A stretch of 64,000 nucleotides of DNA, taken from NCBI GenBank assembly GCA_002392655.1, contig DGHK01000051.1, positions 1-64,000 on the forward strand, in the 5' to 3' direction. The notes beneath the pieces were generated by a model. That model did no database searches and was not told where the DNA came from. It saw only the letters and a program-made list of their open reading frames with translations. Source of the stretch: Lachnospiraceae bacterium UBA3850 (lineage in GTDB: Bacteria > Bacillota > Clostridia > Lachnospirales > Lachnospiraceae). The stretch's first letter is position 1. The number at the start of each line of letters is the position of its first letter. This document shows positions 36,401-44,147 of this stretch, piece after piece. The translations under genes and the position numbers were made by a program.

Positions 36401-36607
36401 GATAACAGAATTGGTATTAATCTTGATACACCAGATCCTGGACTTATACTTGATACTGCAAATGTACCAAACCTTGTTCTTAAGGAGAAGTACTTCGATA
36501 AGTCTAAGAAGGCATATGTAGTTGTTACAGTAACCGATAACAAGGGTAATACTGCTACAAAGACAATAAGAATTGAATATAAGCCTGAGCTCCTTGAGCT
36601 TAACTAA
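30443..36607 (+). CDS. Giant secreted pilus-operon protein (DUF5057-like)
   Basis: A 2054-residue protein with a Sec signal peptide (KKLLIGIIAMLVLSATAFA) and no later membrane helix, LPXTG motif or S-layer repeats visible. A central segment (about 970-1400) with VVDLLEITPP, FNCIVIGAAEDFNGDD and GNLILFHDT resembles DUF5057 proteins of Lachnospiraceae as I recall them. A CTEC motif lies near residue 977. Near residue 1620-1670 there is an Ig/carboxypeptidase-regulatory-like segment (VEDAAGNPVSGTSIAINNQ), and the C-terminus (VVVTVTDNKGNTATKTIRI) is a bacterial Ig-like strand pattern. It is the last gene before the terminator and may be a pilus-tip adhesin carried by the minor pilins. The function is inferred only from context. 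Confidence 0.65.
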   Translation: MRRISKKLLIGIIAMLVLSATAFAALTFSLADDTTEESSEAVFAASGPSTIIDYIIENSISPDSTDPTYHILELGSSDTPSDLKKLVESGGFREFVINGNKSDGYTNTMPDTASIEYIYYNATEGHLKKVNSDGTTTAATDEEIVNAIQKADLCYLSNDPSGNGGAVFKKGNDITEAIKIALSAYATGQGKPLIIDSHNLTQKYISNTSKTMESIATNDFSSYGAAYSTYKWPDSQSAAQFFDLADMSALFLPINGRTAKADSWTKLNDTTYVARVLTIQNGAADRALTDKIQQDLDKSTEFVNPTDSIDPSFDTTNTYALNNSAQLYKGYVGRYGTPTAVKFESVDISDTANLTDLADPNKYNLGKYDFILVESGTKNINFTGYEASQAALVSAMYGNVHILYSQSLISTSGGGGSSENTAANYKYVYDKVATSTDTARFDYILVCTRTKMQSYAAATTGRGVKDIADIINNGNFRAINGHGTDDSSNVYTALEVEPAYPINTSLANTLVSVKGLQDPQSIWKGATKTFAENSLRNNWNFGGSTTMYGDGGFYYIRTDGVLDATSDEISYDGNTSLTDMIEANDYQGTLTQANAENIVDFYDWNLSKAKVAHALGVTYDEVKVVHMSSTEFAQSKDTLLDNYDMIYFGGDTSSVTSDSYLHATKNGNKFYRMYRHNGDTYNYPMDKNGYVANTTGVLVGNDITDDKLKELKEYVSKGMPVIIDKDVTASYSAGKDIDPDSNMYDFLDFASGSLYSGNTIWNFDYDYTIKLANIGGTYGKTYSGYATVFAQNATTGYPEEKEDVLGVRTTRKASGEDTDAFLAANLEDNVICETELSALITTHQRPRLAVTSMPMRYVEGNKATWLDTNVLDFTYKINGASSGDCTLIIDDDSNGRFNEDDPHKPGKDGKVQYTLPKDYFGVVYWKLLVEGENGTSASTTGVCKVKRKDQEKMVVDLLEITPPMAASENNKSTLLFCTECQQTRAILNGNRSSTVGKYSRDSVTGLSSGFKDLPTGIFREGTDSYTYTQMVGKIAADPYNQFTRDEDNTGINSGLETKINDYVKYTTNNNSLGVHDHKFGIVKYYENLELASRIGVDDWTTNWFDEIKDDYEVNLTMMTTREYEALCALVNSIYNGKSDSQKKEIVNEFQERKTEYYTYWHVMRELIEGHDDTSTYTSTTGQVKNYIQAADWAKFYAYMTNASTDPTNKGLGLTAADITSFQNASKNIDTFLTTHTEFAGQIAGKGTTPLAQVEKEIQFETDPSIPRYERNYYDMFSLVNSADGGPYANYGEFSKLYQVWRNAMMLEIYFKNQYVKYSLLSSVNEKATGNTIDATKENYIDLSSTFNCIVIGAAEDFNGDDINRTGCDALLDYIDDQGNLILFHDTLTATKGNTATMTKYLSDAFGQNALHQEYYSSAYDQVRSKLKVSVGGATKEFTVEPDVTEVEIKATKGTPQDKTISAVGHYKNGGADQTAAGATLPANATKADVYIIMDGNGNLNAVKVDVKETGATTEHDISLTPYLCKGTATDSYATLKANLWNTNEYYWPPVNAEDWATYAGNLKKVELLVGGSAIEPFWKLNGEDPVSASNATYTLGNPSVVSAYGTGFDSNTQIDQKLTIKVEDAAGNPVSGTSIAINNQTTGESTTASSAGGEANYIFSNMVAKAGSAMSVRAKSPYKKTEYYLSPTTNGKTPNTYTLTLRTALRDQKDSGGNMVMPYKYSVLDKNSEDAEYFLHGDHDMRDAIHSAVRSVTDKTTQVNKGIITMYPFTIGSQMKVSNTTAQSYALDIEDPNMTVYYTLAGGTSGTLSSMYAADPHNGVDNYFIYQYGAITYTGAGHSAITGLGRDNNDERRLFINIIVNSARKSTSGPELQLFDVDSDMSKYDSAGNRTGLWNDYVQPCGDSDADYKYQIEDISDQFDFSFLPTMAPGTSFDHVEIFFDINREGSNRSVWNDGEDDKIFDSGRNDWVDSDILTRITTGRSPSDPDNRIGINLDTPDPGLILDTANVPNLVLKEKYFDKSKKAYVVVTVTDNKGNTATKTIRIEYKPELLELN

Positions 36608-36629
36608 GTTTTAATTCTTAGAAGATTTC

Positions 36630-36669
36630 ATACACCCGGATGGATATATCCATTCGGGTGTATTTTTTT
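36630..36669 (+). terminator. Rho-independent terminator of the pilus operon
   Basis: A 15-base stem (36630-36644 with 36649-36663, one G-T pair) around ACACCCG/CGGGTGT, a 4-base loop, and a T tract at 36663-36669. It lies 23 bases after the giant protein stop and just before the efp promoter. Confidence 0.92.
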
Positions 36670-36670
36670 G

Positions 36671-36699
36671 TTGAAAAATTTACTCTGTTATATTACAAT
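36671..36699 (+). promoter_or_regulatory. Sigma-A-type promoter for efp
   Basis: TTGAAA (36671-36676), a 17-base spacer and TACAAT (36694-36699), with a predicted start near 36706. It begins immediately after the pilus terminator, so efp is an independent unit. Confidence 0.78.
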
Positions 36700-36731
36700 A
36701 GACAAAGATTATTTTTAGGGAGGATATTTAG

Positions 36732-37289
36732 ATGATATCAGCAGGTGATTTTAGAAATGGTGTTACCGTAGAGATTGAGGGTAACGTATGTCAGATAATT
36801 GAGTTTATGCATGTAAAGCCAGGAAAGGGTGCTGCATTCGTAAGAGCTAAGCTTAAGAACATAAAGAATGGTGGAGTAGTAGAACGTACATTCAGACCTA
36901 CTGAGAAGTTTGAAACTGCTCATATTGAGAAGAGAGATATGACATATTCATATAAAGATGGAGAACTTTTTTACTTCATGGATCCTGAGACCTATGATAT
37001 GCTTCCTGTAAGTGAGAAAATCATTGGTGATGATATGAAGTTCGTTAAGGAGAATGAGACATGTAAGCTTCATTCACATAATGGAGAAGTATTCTCTATA
37101 GAGCCTCCTATCAACGTTGTACTCGAGGTTACAGAGTGCGAGCCAGGTGTTGCAGGAAACACAGCTACTAATGCTACAAAGCCTTGTACAGTAGAGACTG
37201 GTGCTACACTTCAGGTTCCTCTTTTTGTTAATCAGGGTGATTCTATCAAGATTGATACTCGTACAGGAGAGTATGTTTCAAGAGCATAA
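36732..37289 (+). CDS. efp: Elongation factor P
   Basis: A full-length, 185-residue EF-P, which relieves ribosome stalling at polyproline stretches. It shows the N-terminal KOW-like domain, the loop [15 protein letters not shown] with a Lys at the tip (the position modified in bacilli), and the C-terminal OB domains ending [11 protein letters not shown]. The AGGGAGG binding site is strong. Gene-specific promoter and terminator elements make it monocistronic. The Lys (not Arg) tip excludes an EarP-type rhamnosylation system. Confidence 0.97.
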   Translation: MISAGDFRNGVTVEIEGNVCQIIEFMHVKPGKGAAFVRAKLKNIKNGGVVERTFRPTEKFETAHIEKRDMTYSYKDGELFYFMDPETYDMLPVSEKIIGDDMKFVKENETCKLHSHNGEVFSIEPPINVVLEVTECEPGVAGNTATNATKPCTVETGATLQVPLFVNQGDSIKIDTRTGEYVSRA

Positions 37290-37325
37290 TGCACGCTTAT
37301 AATTGAGTTTGTTTAAATTGATAAT

Positions 37326-37361
37326 AGAGCCAGTATTTAGTATGAACTAAATACTGGCTCT
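37326..37361. terminator. Bidirectional terminator between efp and the convergent YfhO gene
   Basis: A perfect 16-base stem: AGAGCCAGTATTTAGT (37326-37341), loop ATGA, and the complementary arm 37346-37361. T/A residues flank both sides but no long T tract exists. It lies between two convergent genes, so it probably serves both. Confidence 0.75.
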
Positions 37362-37384
37362 TTGAGTTTATAACTAGTTATTAA

Positions 37385-40300
37385 TTATGATTCTGATTCT
37401 GTTATAGCTTCTGTGTCATTTGTCAATATTTCTTCTTTATCGTTATGCTTCAACTTGTAGGAAACAAGTGAACATAAGATTATTATTATCAATGTAGTAA
37501 TTGATATTGCTATTCCGATCCATGCACCTACTGGATGGAATTCCATACGAAGTGTATGTGATCCGGCTTCTACATTCACTCCTATACCACCGAGATAGCG
37601 CTCTTTTTCGACTTTTTTATCATCTATGTATATCTCCCAGGATTCATCATATGGAAGGGATATATAGAGCTTTCCGCTTACTCCGGTATCCAATTTAGCA
37701 TAAATATTCTGACCGTCTTCACTTATGTCTGAAAGTTTATTCTGGGACAGTTTGTTATATAGCTTCGAGAAACTTTCTTCATTAAACAGCGCGATTGATG
37801 GTTTGAAGTCATCCTTCATAACATCTTCAAGTGAGTAGTCTAGGGTGAGTTCGTGATTGTTTTCACCAACTTCACCTATACAGTAAATCCTTCCTTCAAC
37901 TGAAGCGTAAATTTTGCCGGTTATTTCGTCGCTCAGTCTGATATATATAGGTATGTAATCAACAACCTGACTATTATCTCTTTCATATTTATATGGCTCA
38001 CCATAGCTGTAGACTGATTTATTAGTTATATCTTCATCACCTTCTTTATATTCTTCCAGATCTAACTGCTCGTAGAAGCTTTCACCGCCTAGAGCAGTAG
38101 CGAGGTCATTTTGGTAATCGAAGGCTTTGTTATTCTCATAATCTTTGAGTTTGATATTACTTATTACATCACTGTTCTCAGTTACAAATCCAAGTGGTAT
38201 ATGATAAGGATTCTGATACAGATTATAATTATTATAAGTGTAGATCTTATCATATATTGAGAATGCTGAATCATCATATCTATCTTCTATATGATACTTT
38301 ATATCAAGCATCATATCGGCCAGAGGATTTCCACAGTGGTAGTCCATAGAATTGGCACCATATGGTAGATTATAATGTTCTATACGGTCGCTCATATCAT
38401 ATGTGTATGATGAAGCGAAGTAGGATAGAGTATGAATATCTGTCATTGCACCAATATTATAATACAGAGGATGATATCCTAAGTATTCAGTCAGATTATA
38501 GAATTCTTTTGTATCTGGAACTGCATCGGATATAGTATCTATTTTTTTTGCTTCAGTTATCATCTCTGATGTTCCTGATATCTGATTTGAGAATACAACT
38601 GTAAAGTTGATTATTATCTCTAAAGCAGTAAATGCCAGCATATATCTGATAAGCTTTGTATTATCCAGCTTCTTTATTGTATATACAATGATAAGTAGAA
38701 CATATATAACCATAAAAATGACGGTGGTGATAAGAGATAATTTTGATATATCTCTGTTTGCTACATATAAAAGTATATAAATAAATGATATACATATAAC
38801 AGTAAGCTGCAAATGTGAAGGTTTATATTCTTTTATATTTTTTATTATAGTTGCTAGAATGCTGACCATAAGGAATACGAAAAATACTGCATATCTGTTT
38901 GGTACCAGTGACTGCATATGAAATCCGTGGAATATAAAATTTAAAAGCTCATTATCAAATGATATGTAAAGAAGAAGTATAAGAGCTATTATTCTAATTC
39001 TTTCATTTAGTTTTACTTTTTTACAAATAGCGTAGAGAGGTAATACAAACAGAATTATCAGACCTGCATAGATAGCTGCCTGACTTCTGTTTTCGGAGGT
39101 TGAACCGAATACATTGTTCACTCGATAGTCTGTCATAAATGTAAGGAAGTTTTTAAACCAATTTCCAATTAATGGAGTTTCTACAGTCTGTTTAACATAC
39201 CCTGAGCTTTGAGTAAACAGGAAGTATGAATATATAGAAAAAGCAGCTAATCCTGCCGATGCAATCGAGCTTAAAGCAAAACGTATTCCTTTTATAAAGA
39301 AGTCCTTTACCGAGTTGAAATTCATGGTGAAGAAGAATAACGCTAGGAATTCGCAAAGCAAGAAAGCGTGATAAGGATCATATATCATCATAAAAAATAG
39401 AGTGATTATATACAGTGATTTTTTATTATGATATATGAGCTTCTCTAAACCAAGTATTATAAGTGGGAGATAGAATCCAAATCGGAGTAATTCATAGTTA
39501 TAGAATACAGCCATGTATGTGCTTATTGAGTACATAAGTCCTAAAACAATAAGCTTTTTGTCGGAGATAGCATATCTGTTATTTTCTCTGTGTGTCAAGT
39601 AGAATATAATAGCAAATCCTGCAATAAGTAGATTAAATAGGTATCTGAGGGTATAGTCAAGCAGATAAAGAGATTCAGGAAGAAATAGGTATTTGATAAA
39701 TATCCAAGGCATAGTGATGTTATATAAAGTAGCGTGATACATATCCATAAATCCGCCAACATCGTAATTCACAAAGAAAAATGGTTTTCCTTCTTTTACA
39801 TCATTAATTTGTCCTACAATAGATGGATAGCCCTGGCTGAGTGCATCTCCGGTAAGAGTAGGATTAGATCCGAAAGGATAACTGCTTGTGATCATCTGAC
39901 ATAGTATAAAAAGAATAGTTATGGTTGCAAATACTATATAATATACATAGTTAACTCTAAAATGATCAGCAAGTCTTTTGATGTATACATGTTCTTTATT
40001 ATATAATTTCTTTTTGATATATACGAATGATAATACCAGACCAATAATTGTAAAAATAAGCCCGATAATCAAGTATATAGGGTTATAAGTTATCTTAATG
40101 GTATTTGTGCCCGCTTTTACCGGCACTAGTGCAGCATTATTAACCAATGAAATAGGAGTGACCTTTTCACCATTTACGTAATAGTTAAGTGAAGGATCAA
40201 CAGTTGTTCCCACACTGAAATAGCCGTCGGATTTGGCTTCGACAGTGTTTTCGTTATCTATAAAGGAGTCATTTCGAGTTGCATGCTCTGTATATATCTT

Positions 40301-42376
40301 ATTTAGAACTTCTTCATTAAATGCACCTAGCTCATAGTCGCCATACTCATTTGGGAATATAGTCTGTGGTCGAAGTTGAGTTGCATATAGCACTTCATAT
40401 GCTTCGTATTCACCGAGATGATTAACGCTAAAAGCTTTTATGTATAAATCTCCTCCAATATATGGGAGTATCTCAAACTGGATAGAAGAACCATCAACAG
40501 ATTCCATATAATGTACTTCTTTATTACCTGTCTGGAATATTTCACCACTATGAAGATATGTATCTGTGAAGATTGATGCAGATGAGAATGGTTTTGTTTT
40601 ATCATATACATAATCCTTTACAGAGCTATCATAAAATGCATTTCTTAAGCTGTATTTATTCTTATAAATATACACACCATTATTTCCGTTATTTGGTGAA
40701 TAGAATCCATAATAATCCAGATAGGAGTCTGATAATTCTATATTGCTGATAAAATAATCGATTCCTGAAAGTGAAGAAGTGAACGGTGTTTCGAATGATT
40801 CGCCGGATTTATAGTAGGATATAATGGCATCGGGCTCTTCTTTGTGAAGAATCCTTTCTGCTTCATATGTCTGATACTCTTTATTCCTGAAAAGACTTTG
40901 AGATATATAATAAGTTCCGATAGTTTTAAAATTTTTAGTGTAATTTGGAATAATTTCAAAAAAAAGTATCAAAACAAATAGAATTTTGAAAAGGCTTTTT
41001 GTGAGACTCTTGCTTGAATATACCAGCGTCATGATAAAGAAGCCAAATATAAATTCCAGTGATACTATATATGATGAAAAATTATCATACTTGGTTGAAA
41101 AAAGCATAGTAGCAATGATGAGTGCAGTTGTAAGTAATCCTGCTGTTATACAATTGCGTACTTTTAATATATCAATATTACTTAATGATTCATAAGACAG
41201 TAGTAGTCCCATAAAAACAATCAAATAACCATAGTGAACGCTTGTTCCTGCAGAAACACTCAGACCGTTGAATAGATGTCTGAAGGTTGTTGTTGAAGTG
41301 CCTAGGAATAAAAATAGAAATAGTGTAAAATTCTTTATTTTAGTACTTACTTCAATTTTAGAAACAAATAAATAAAGAAAGATAAAGAATACAAATCCTA
41401 CGCCAAACGCAATATCAAGGAAATTGTCATATAAAGAATACATAGAAAGTGTATTTTTTGTCATAAGTTGATTTACAAGATTAAGCGGATTTATAGCTTT
41501 GAAAACCGGGAAGGTTAGTGATAAATCTTCTCTGAAAAGATTGTTTCCATATGAACAACAAAGAACCACTCCGCCACACATAAGGCTGAGAATTAGTCCT
41601 ATTATATAGTTCCTGATTGCTTTAACAAAACATAAAGAATCATGGAAGTCGCGAGTAAAGAAATAAAGTAGTGTAAAAATTCCCGTAATGATTGCAATAT
41701 GGAGATTGCATATAATTGAAAGTGTATAGAATATAATAAAAATAGCGGGATTATTATTAGCTACAATTCTGTCGATACCATATATTACAAGCGGAAGAAT
41801 AGCTATAGCAGACGTAAAAGCTACATTCATTCCAATTGTCAGCATGGTTATGGAAAGTGCGTATGCTGCCGAAATACCTACTATAATCCAGTTTGTATTT
41901 AGTAAGAATTTTCCGATTGTAGTTTTAGGCTCTCCCTTGAAACCTATAACGATATTCTTTTTATTATTTGAATCTTTAGTATTTGTTTCTTCCTTAACTG
42001 TTAATGGTTCTTTGTTATCAGTAATTAGAGAAGCCTTGTGACATAAAAATATACTCATAGCAAGTCCGGCTACAGCAATCTTAAATGCATAAAGCAGATT
42101 AAGAATTGCTGGAATAAGCTGCTTAGAGAATAAAAGGATGATAAGATTAGTTGGATCTGTAATATTTGTTAAAGAAAAACTTCCACTAGAATGAACCGCG
42201 TCGTGCAATTTATAATAATATGGCAGATAGTCACTTGCATCTGATGCAATAAGGGTGAATTTGTCACCAAAGGGCTCAAATCTACCGAGTATAAGTCCGA
42301 TAAAAGCTACCACGAGTGGAATGCTAAATGATAATATATATATAGTTAAATATTTACTCTTTTTTAAATGCTTCAA
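37385..42376 (-). CDS. Double YfhO-type membrane protein (two GT-C-like halves)
   Basis: A 1663-residue polytopic protein of the YfhO family, which in Listeria and Bacillus glycosylates lipoteichoic acid or helps glycan decoration. Two halves are visible, each starting with a helix and an acidic loop: ASDASDYLPYYYKL in the first and LTGDALSQGYPSI in the second. Each half ends in a beta-rich extracellular domain and a final helix (YLIIGLIFTIIGLVLSFVYI near 780, GAWIGIAISITTLIIII near 1630). The second half has LNFIFHGFHMQSLVPNR (near 1148), shared with the other two YfhO proteins here; the first half lacks it. It starts at TTG 42376 with GGAGG 6 bases away. The typical family size is about 850 residues, so this is a fused duplication. 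Confidence 0.82.
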   Translation of the reverse strand: MKHLKKSKYLTIYILSFSIPLVVAFIGLILGRFEPFGDKFTLIASDASDYLPYYYKLHDAVHSSGSFSLTNITDPTNLIILLFSKQLIPAILNLLYAFKIAVAGLAMSIFLCHKASLITDNKEPLTVKEETNTKDSNNKKNIVIGFKGEPKTTIGKFLLNTNWIIVGISAAYALSITMLTIGMNVAFTSAIAILPLVIYGIDRIVANNNPAIFIIFYTLSIICNLHIAIITGIFTLLYFFTRDFHDSLCFVKAIRNYIIGLILSLMCGGVVLCCSYGNNLFREDLSLTFPVFKAINPLNLVNQLMTKNTLSMYSLYDNFLDIAFGVGFVFFIFLYLFVSKIEVSTKIKNFTLFLFLFLGTSTTTFRHLFNGLSVSAGTSVHYGYLIVFMGLLLSYESLSNIDILKVRNCITAGLLTTALIIATMLFSTKYDNFSSYIVSLEFIFGFFIMTLVYSSKSLTKSLFKILFVLILFFEIIPNYTKNFKTIGTYYISQSLFRNKEYQTYEAERILHKEEPDAIISYYKSGESFETPFTSSLSGIDYFISNIELSDSYLDYYGFYSPNNGNNGVYIYKNKYSLRNAFYDSSVKDYVYDKTKPFSSASIFTDTYLHSGEIFQTGNKEVHYMESVDGSSIQFEILPYIGGDLYIKAFSVNHLGEYEAYEVLYATQLRPQTIFPNEYGDYELGAFNEEVLNKIYTEHATRNDSFIDNENTVEAKSDGYFSVGTTVDPSLNYYVNGEKVTPISLVNNAALVPVKAGTNTIKITYNPIYLIIGLIFTIIGLVLSFVYIKKKLYNKEHVYIKRLADHFRVNYVYYIVFATITILFILCQMITSSYPFGSNPTLTGDALSQGYPSIVGQINDVKEGKPFFFVNYDVGGFMDMYHATLYNITMPWIFIKYLFLPESLYLLDYTLRYLFNLLIAGFAIIFYLTHRENNRYAISDKKLIVLGLMYSISTYMAVFYNYELLRFGFYLPLIILGLEKLIYHNKKSLYIITLFFMMIYDPYHAFLLCEFLALFFFTMNFNSVKDFFIKGIRFALSSIASAGLAAFSIYSYFLFTQSSGYVKQTVETPLIGNWFKNFLTFMTDYRVNNVFGSTSENRSQAAIYAGLIILFVLPLYAICKKVKLNERIRIIALILLLYISFDNELLNFIFHGFHMQSLVPNRYAVFFVFLMVSILATIIKNIKEYKPSHLQLTVICISFIYILLYVANRDISKLSLITTVIFMVIYVLLIIVYTIKKLDNTKLIRYMLAFTALEIIINFTVVFSNQISGTSEMITEAKKIDTISDAVPDTKEFYNLTEYLGYHPLYYNIGAMTDIHTLSYFASSYTYDMSDRIEHYNLPYGANSMDYHCGNPLADMMLDIKYHIEDRYDDSAFSIYDKIYTYNNYNLYQNPYHIPLGFVTENSDVISNIKLKDYENNKAFDYQNDLATALGGESFYEQLDLEEYKEGDEDITNKSVYSYGEPYKYERDNSQVVDYIPIYIRLSDEITGKIYASVEGRIYCIGEVGENNHELTLDYSLEDVMKDDFKPSIALFNEESFSKLYNKLSQNKLSDISEDGQNIYAKLDTGVSGKLYISLPYDESWEIYIDDKKVEKERYLGGIGVNVEAGSHTLRMEFHPVGAWIGIAISITTLIIIILCSLVSYKLKHNDKEEILTNDTEAITESES

Positions 42377-42425
42377 TTTAGGCCTCCATACTGATAAATC
42401 TTTGTATTTTGATATAAAAAATCAG

Positions 42426-42454
42426 TTTTTATTATAACAAATATTTGGTATAAT
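42426..42454 (+). promoter_or_regulatory. Plus-strand extended -10 promoter of the neuD cluster
   Basis: TGG precedes TATAAT at 42449-42454 (extended -10), with a weak TTTTTA at 42426-42431, 17 bases upstream. The predicted start is near 42461, 55 bases before neuD. Its core overlaps that of the divergent YfhO promoter, so polymerase probably cannot occupy both at once. Confidence 0.62.
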
Positions 42455-42459
42455 TAGAA
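42431..42459 (-). promoter_or_regulatory. Minus-strand extended -10 promoter of the double YfhO gene
   Basis: Read on the minus strand, TGT followed by TATAAT occupies 42439-42431, with a weak TTCTAA at 42459-42454 at 17-base spacing. The predicted start near 42424 gives a leader of about 48 bases. It overlaps the plus-strand neuD promoter. Confidence 0.6.
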
Positions 42460-42515
42460 ATGGTTTTTGTAAGCTTTTTATTTGTTTTTTATGGTAAAAA
42501 TGAGGATAGGTATAT

Positions 42516-43139
42516 ATGGCTGATCTTGTATTAACGGGTGGCGGTGGTCACTGTATTTCGATTCTTGATACTTTGTACAGAATAGATGAAAATATTAATG
42601 TTGTAATAACTGATCCGGACATAAAGACTGGCACAAAAATACTCAGGAGTGTAGTTGTTGGAAATGATGAATGTCTGGAGGAGCTATATAATAGCGGATG
42701 TCATAAGGCATTTATATGTATAGGAAGTATTAAGGATACATCCATTAGAAGAAAGCTTGATCAAAAACTGAGTCAAATAGGTTTCAATCTTATAAACATA
42801 ATCGATTCATCTTCTGTTGTTTCAGAGTTTACTGAAATGGCAGAGGGGATTTTTATTGGAAAAAATGCTGTAGTTAATGCAGCGTCAACTATAGGAAGAG
42901 AAGTGATTATAAATACCGGTGCTATTATAGAACATGAATGTCACATTGGCGATTTTACACATGTTGCCTGTGGTGCTGTTCTCTGCGGTGGAGTAAGTGT
43001 AGGGAGCGACTGTCTGATAGGTGCGGGTAGTACAGTGATAGAGGGCATAACAATCGGAAGTGGTGTAGTGATAGGTGCCGGAAGTACTGTACTAAGAGAT
43101 GTTAATGATGGTGAGGTAGTAGGAGGCCTTGTTAAATAA
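42516..43139 (+). CDS. neuD: NeuD-family acyltransferase of nonulosonate biosynthesis
   Basis: A 207-residue left-handed beta-helix acetyltransferase with an N-terminal PglD-like Rossmann subdomain (ADLVLTGGGGHCISILD) and hexapeptide repeats from about residue 95 on (GIFIGKNAVVNAASTIG, VSVGSDCLIGAGSTV). NeuD proteins acetylate sialic-acid-type sugars or their precursors. The LegH N-acetyltransferase of the legionaminate pathway has the same fold, so it may act on the 4-amino group of the precursor. The start has GAGGATAGG upstream, and the stop overlaps the neuB start by one base. Confidence 0.85.
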   Translation: MADLVLTGGGGHCISILDTLYRIDENINVVITDPDIKTGTKILRSVVVGNDECLEELYNSGCHKAFICIGSIKDTSIRRKLDQKLSQIGFNLINIIDSSSVVSEFTEMAEGIFIGKNAVVNAASTIGREVIINTGAIIEHECHIGDFTHVACGAVLCGGVSVGSDCLIGAGSTVIEGITIGSGVVIGAGSTVLRDVNDGEVVGGLVK

Positions 43140-44134
43140 TGCATACATATATAATTGCTGAGGCGGGCGTAAACCATAATGGTTCTCTTGAACTCGCAAA
43201 AATACTGATAGATACAGCAAAAGAGGCCGGGGCAGACTGTGTAAAGTTTCAGACATATAAAACTGAACTGCTAGTCACTGATAATGCGCCAAAGGCTGAT
43301 TATCAGAAAGAAAATGACAAAACTTCAGATAGTCAGTTTGAAATGTTAAAAAAACTTGAGCTTTCTTATTCTGATTTTGAAGAGCTTTACATATATGCAA
43401 AGGAACGACAAATTGATTTTTTATCTACACCATTTGATATGGAAAGCGCAGAGTTTCTAAGTGGTCTCGGTATGAAGATGTGGAAGATTCCGTCTGGTGA
43501 GATAACCAATTTGCCTTTACTTGAGTTTATAGGTTCTAAAAAACAAAAAGTTGTTTTATCAACGGGGATGTCCGAGCTTTTTGAAATAGAAGATGCAATA
43601 AATGTACTTAGAAAAGTTGGTTGTGATGATATATGTCTTCTCCATTGTACGACACAGTATCCTGCGCCATATGAATCTGTAAATCTTATAGCTATGAAGA
43701 AACTTCAAGATAGTTTTGGAACTGAGGTTGGATATTCTGATCATACTGTTGGTAATGAGGTTGCTGTTGCAGCAGTAGGTATGGGGGCTAAGATTATTGA
43801 AAAGCATTTTACGCTTGATAAGAATATGGACGGACCTGACCACAAGGCAAGTCTTGAGCCAAAAGAATTAAAGGACATGGTTACTGCAATCAGACATATT
43901 GATGCAGCACTTGGAAAAGGTGAAAAGATAGTTCAGGCTGCTGAGGCCGGAAACAGACTGATTGCAAGGAAAAGTATAGTAGCAAGATGTCCTATATCAA
44001 AAGGCGAAGTAATTACTGAAGATATGCTTATAATGAAAAGACCAGGGACAGGTATATCCCCAATGAGACTGGGGCAGGTTGTTGGCACAAAAGCGGTTAG
44101 AGATTTTGATACGGATGAATTGATAGAGTTATAG
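43139..44134 (+). CDS. neuB: N-acetylneuraminate/legionaminate synthase
   Basis: A 331-residue NeuB-family synthase that condenses PEP with a ManNAc-type sugar to form a nine-carbon 2-keto acid. The N-terminal TIM barrel begins IIAEAGVNHNGSLELAK and includes VKFQTYKTE, KIPSGEITN, and VGYSDHTVG. The C-terminal antifreeze-like SAF domain (ARKSIVARCPISKGEVI to PGTGISPMRL) is complete. Family distinctions among sialic (NeuB), legionaminic (LegI) and pseudaminic (PseI) synthases cannot be made safely by eye; the LegB-like and PtmE-like neighbours favour legionaminic acid or a derivative. Confidence 0.93.
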   Translation: MHTYIIAEAGVNHNGSLELAKILIDTAKEAGADCVKFQTYKTELLVTDNAPKADYQKENDKTSDSQFEMLKKLELSYSDFEELYIYAKERQIDFLSTPFDMESAEFLSGLGMKMWKIPSGEITNLPLLEFIGSKKQKVVLSTGMSELFEIEDAINVLRKVGCDDICLLHCTTQYPAPYESVNLIAMKKLQDSFGTEVGYSDHTVGNEVAVAAVGMGAKIIEKHFTLDKNMDGPDHKASLEPKELKDMVTAIRHIDAALGKGEKIVQAAEAGNRLIARKSIVARCPISKGEVITEDMLIMKRPGTGISPMRLGQVVGTKAVRDFDTDELIEL

Positions 44135-44147
44135 TGGAGTCAGCGTT

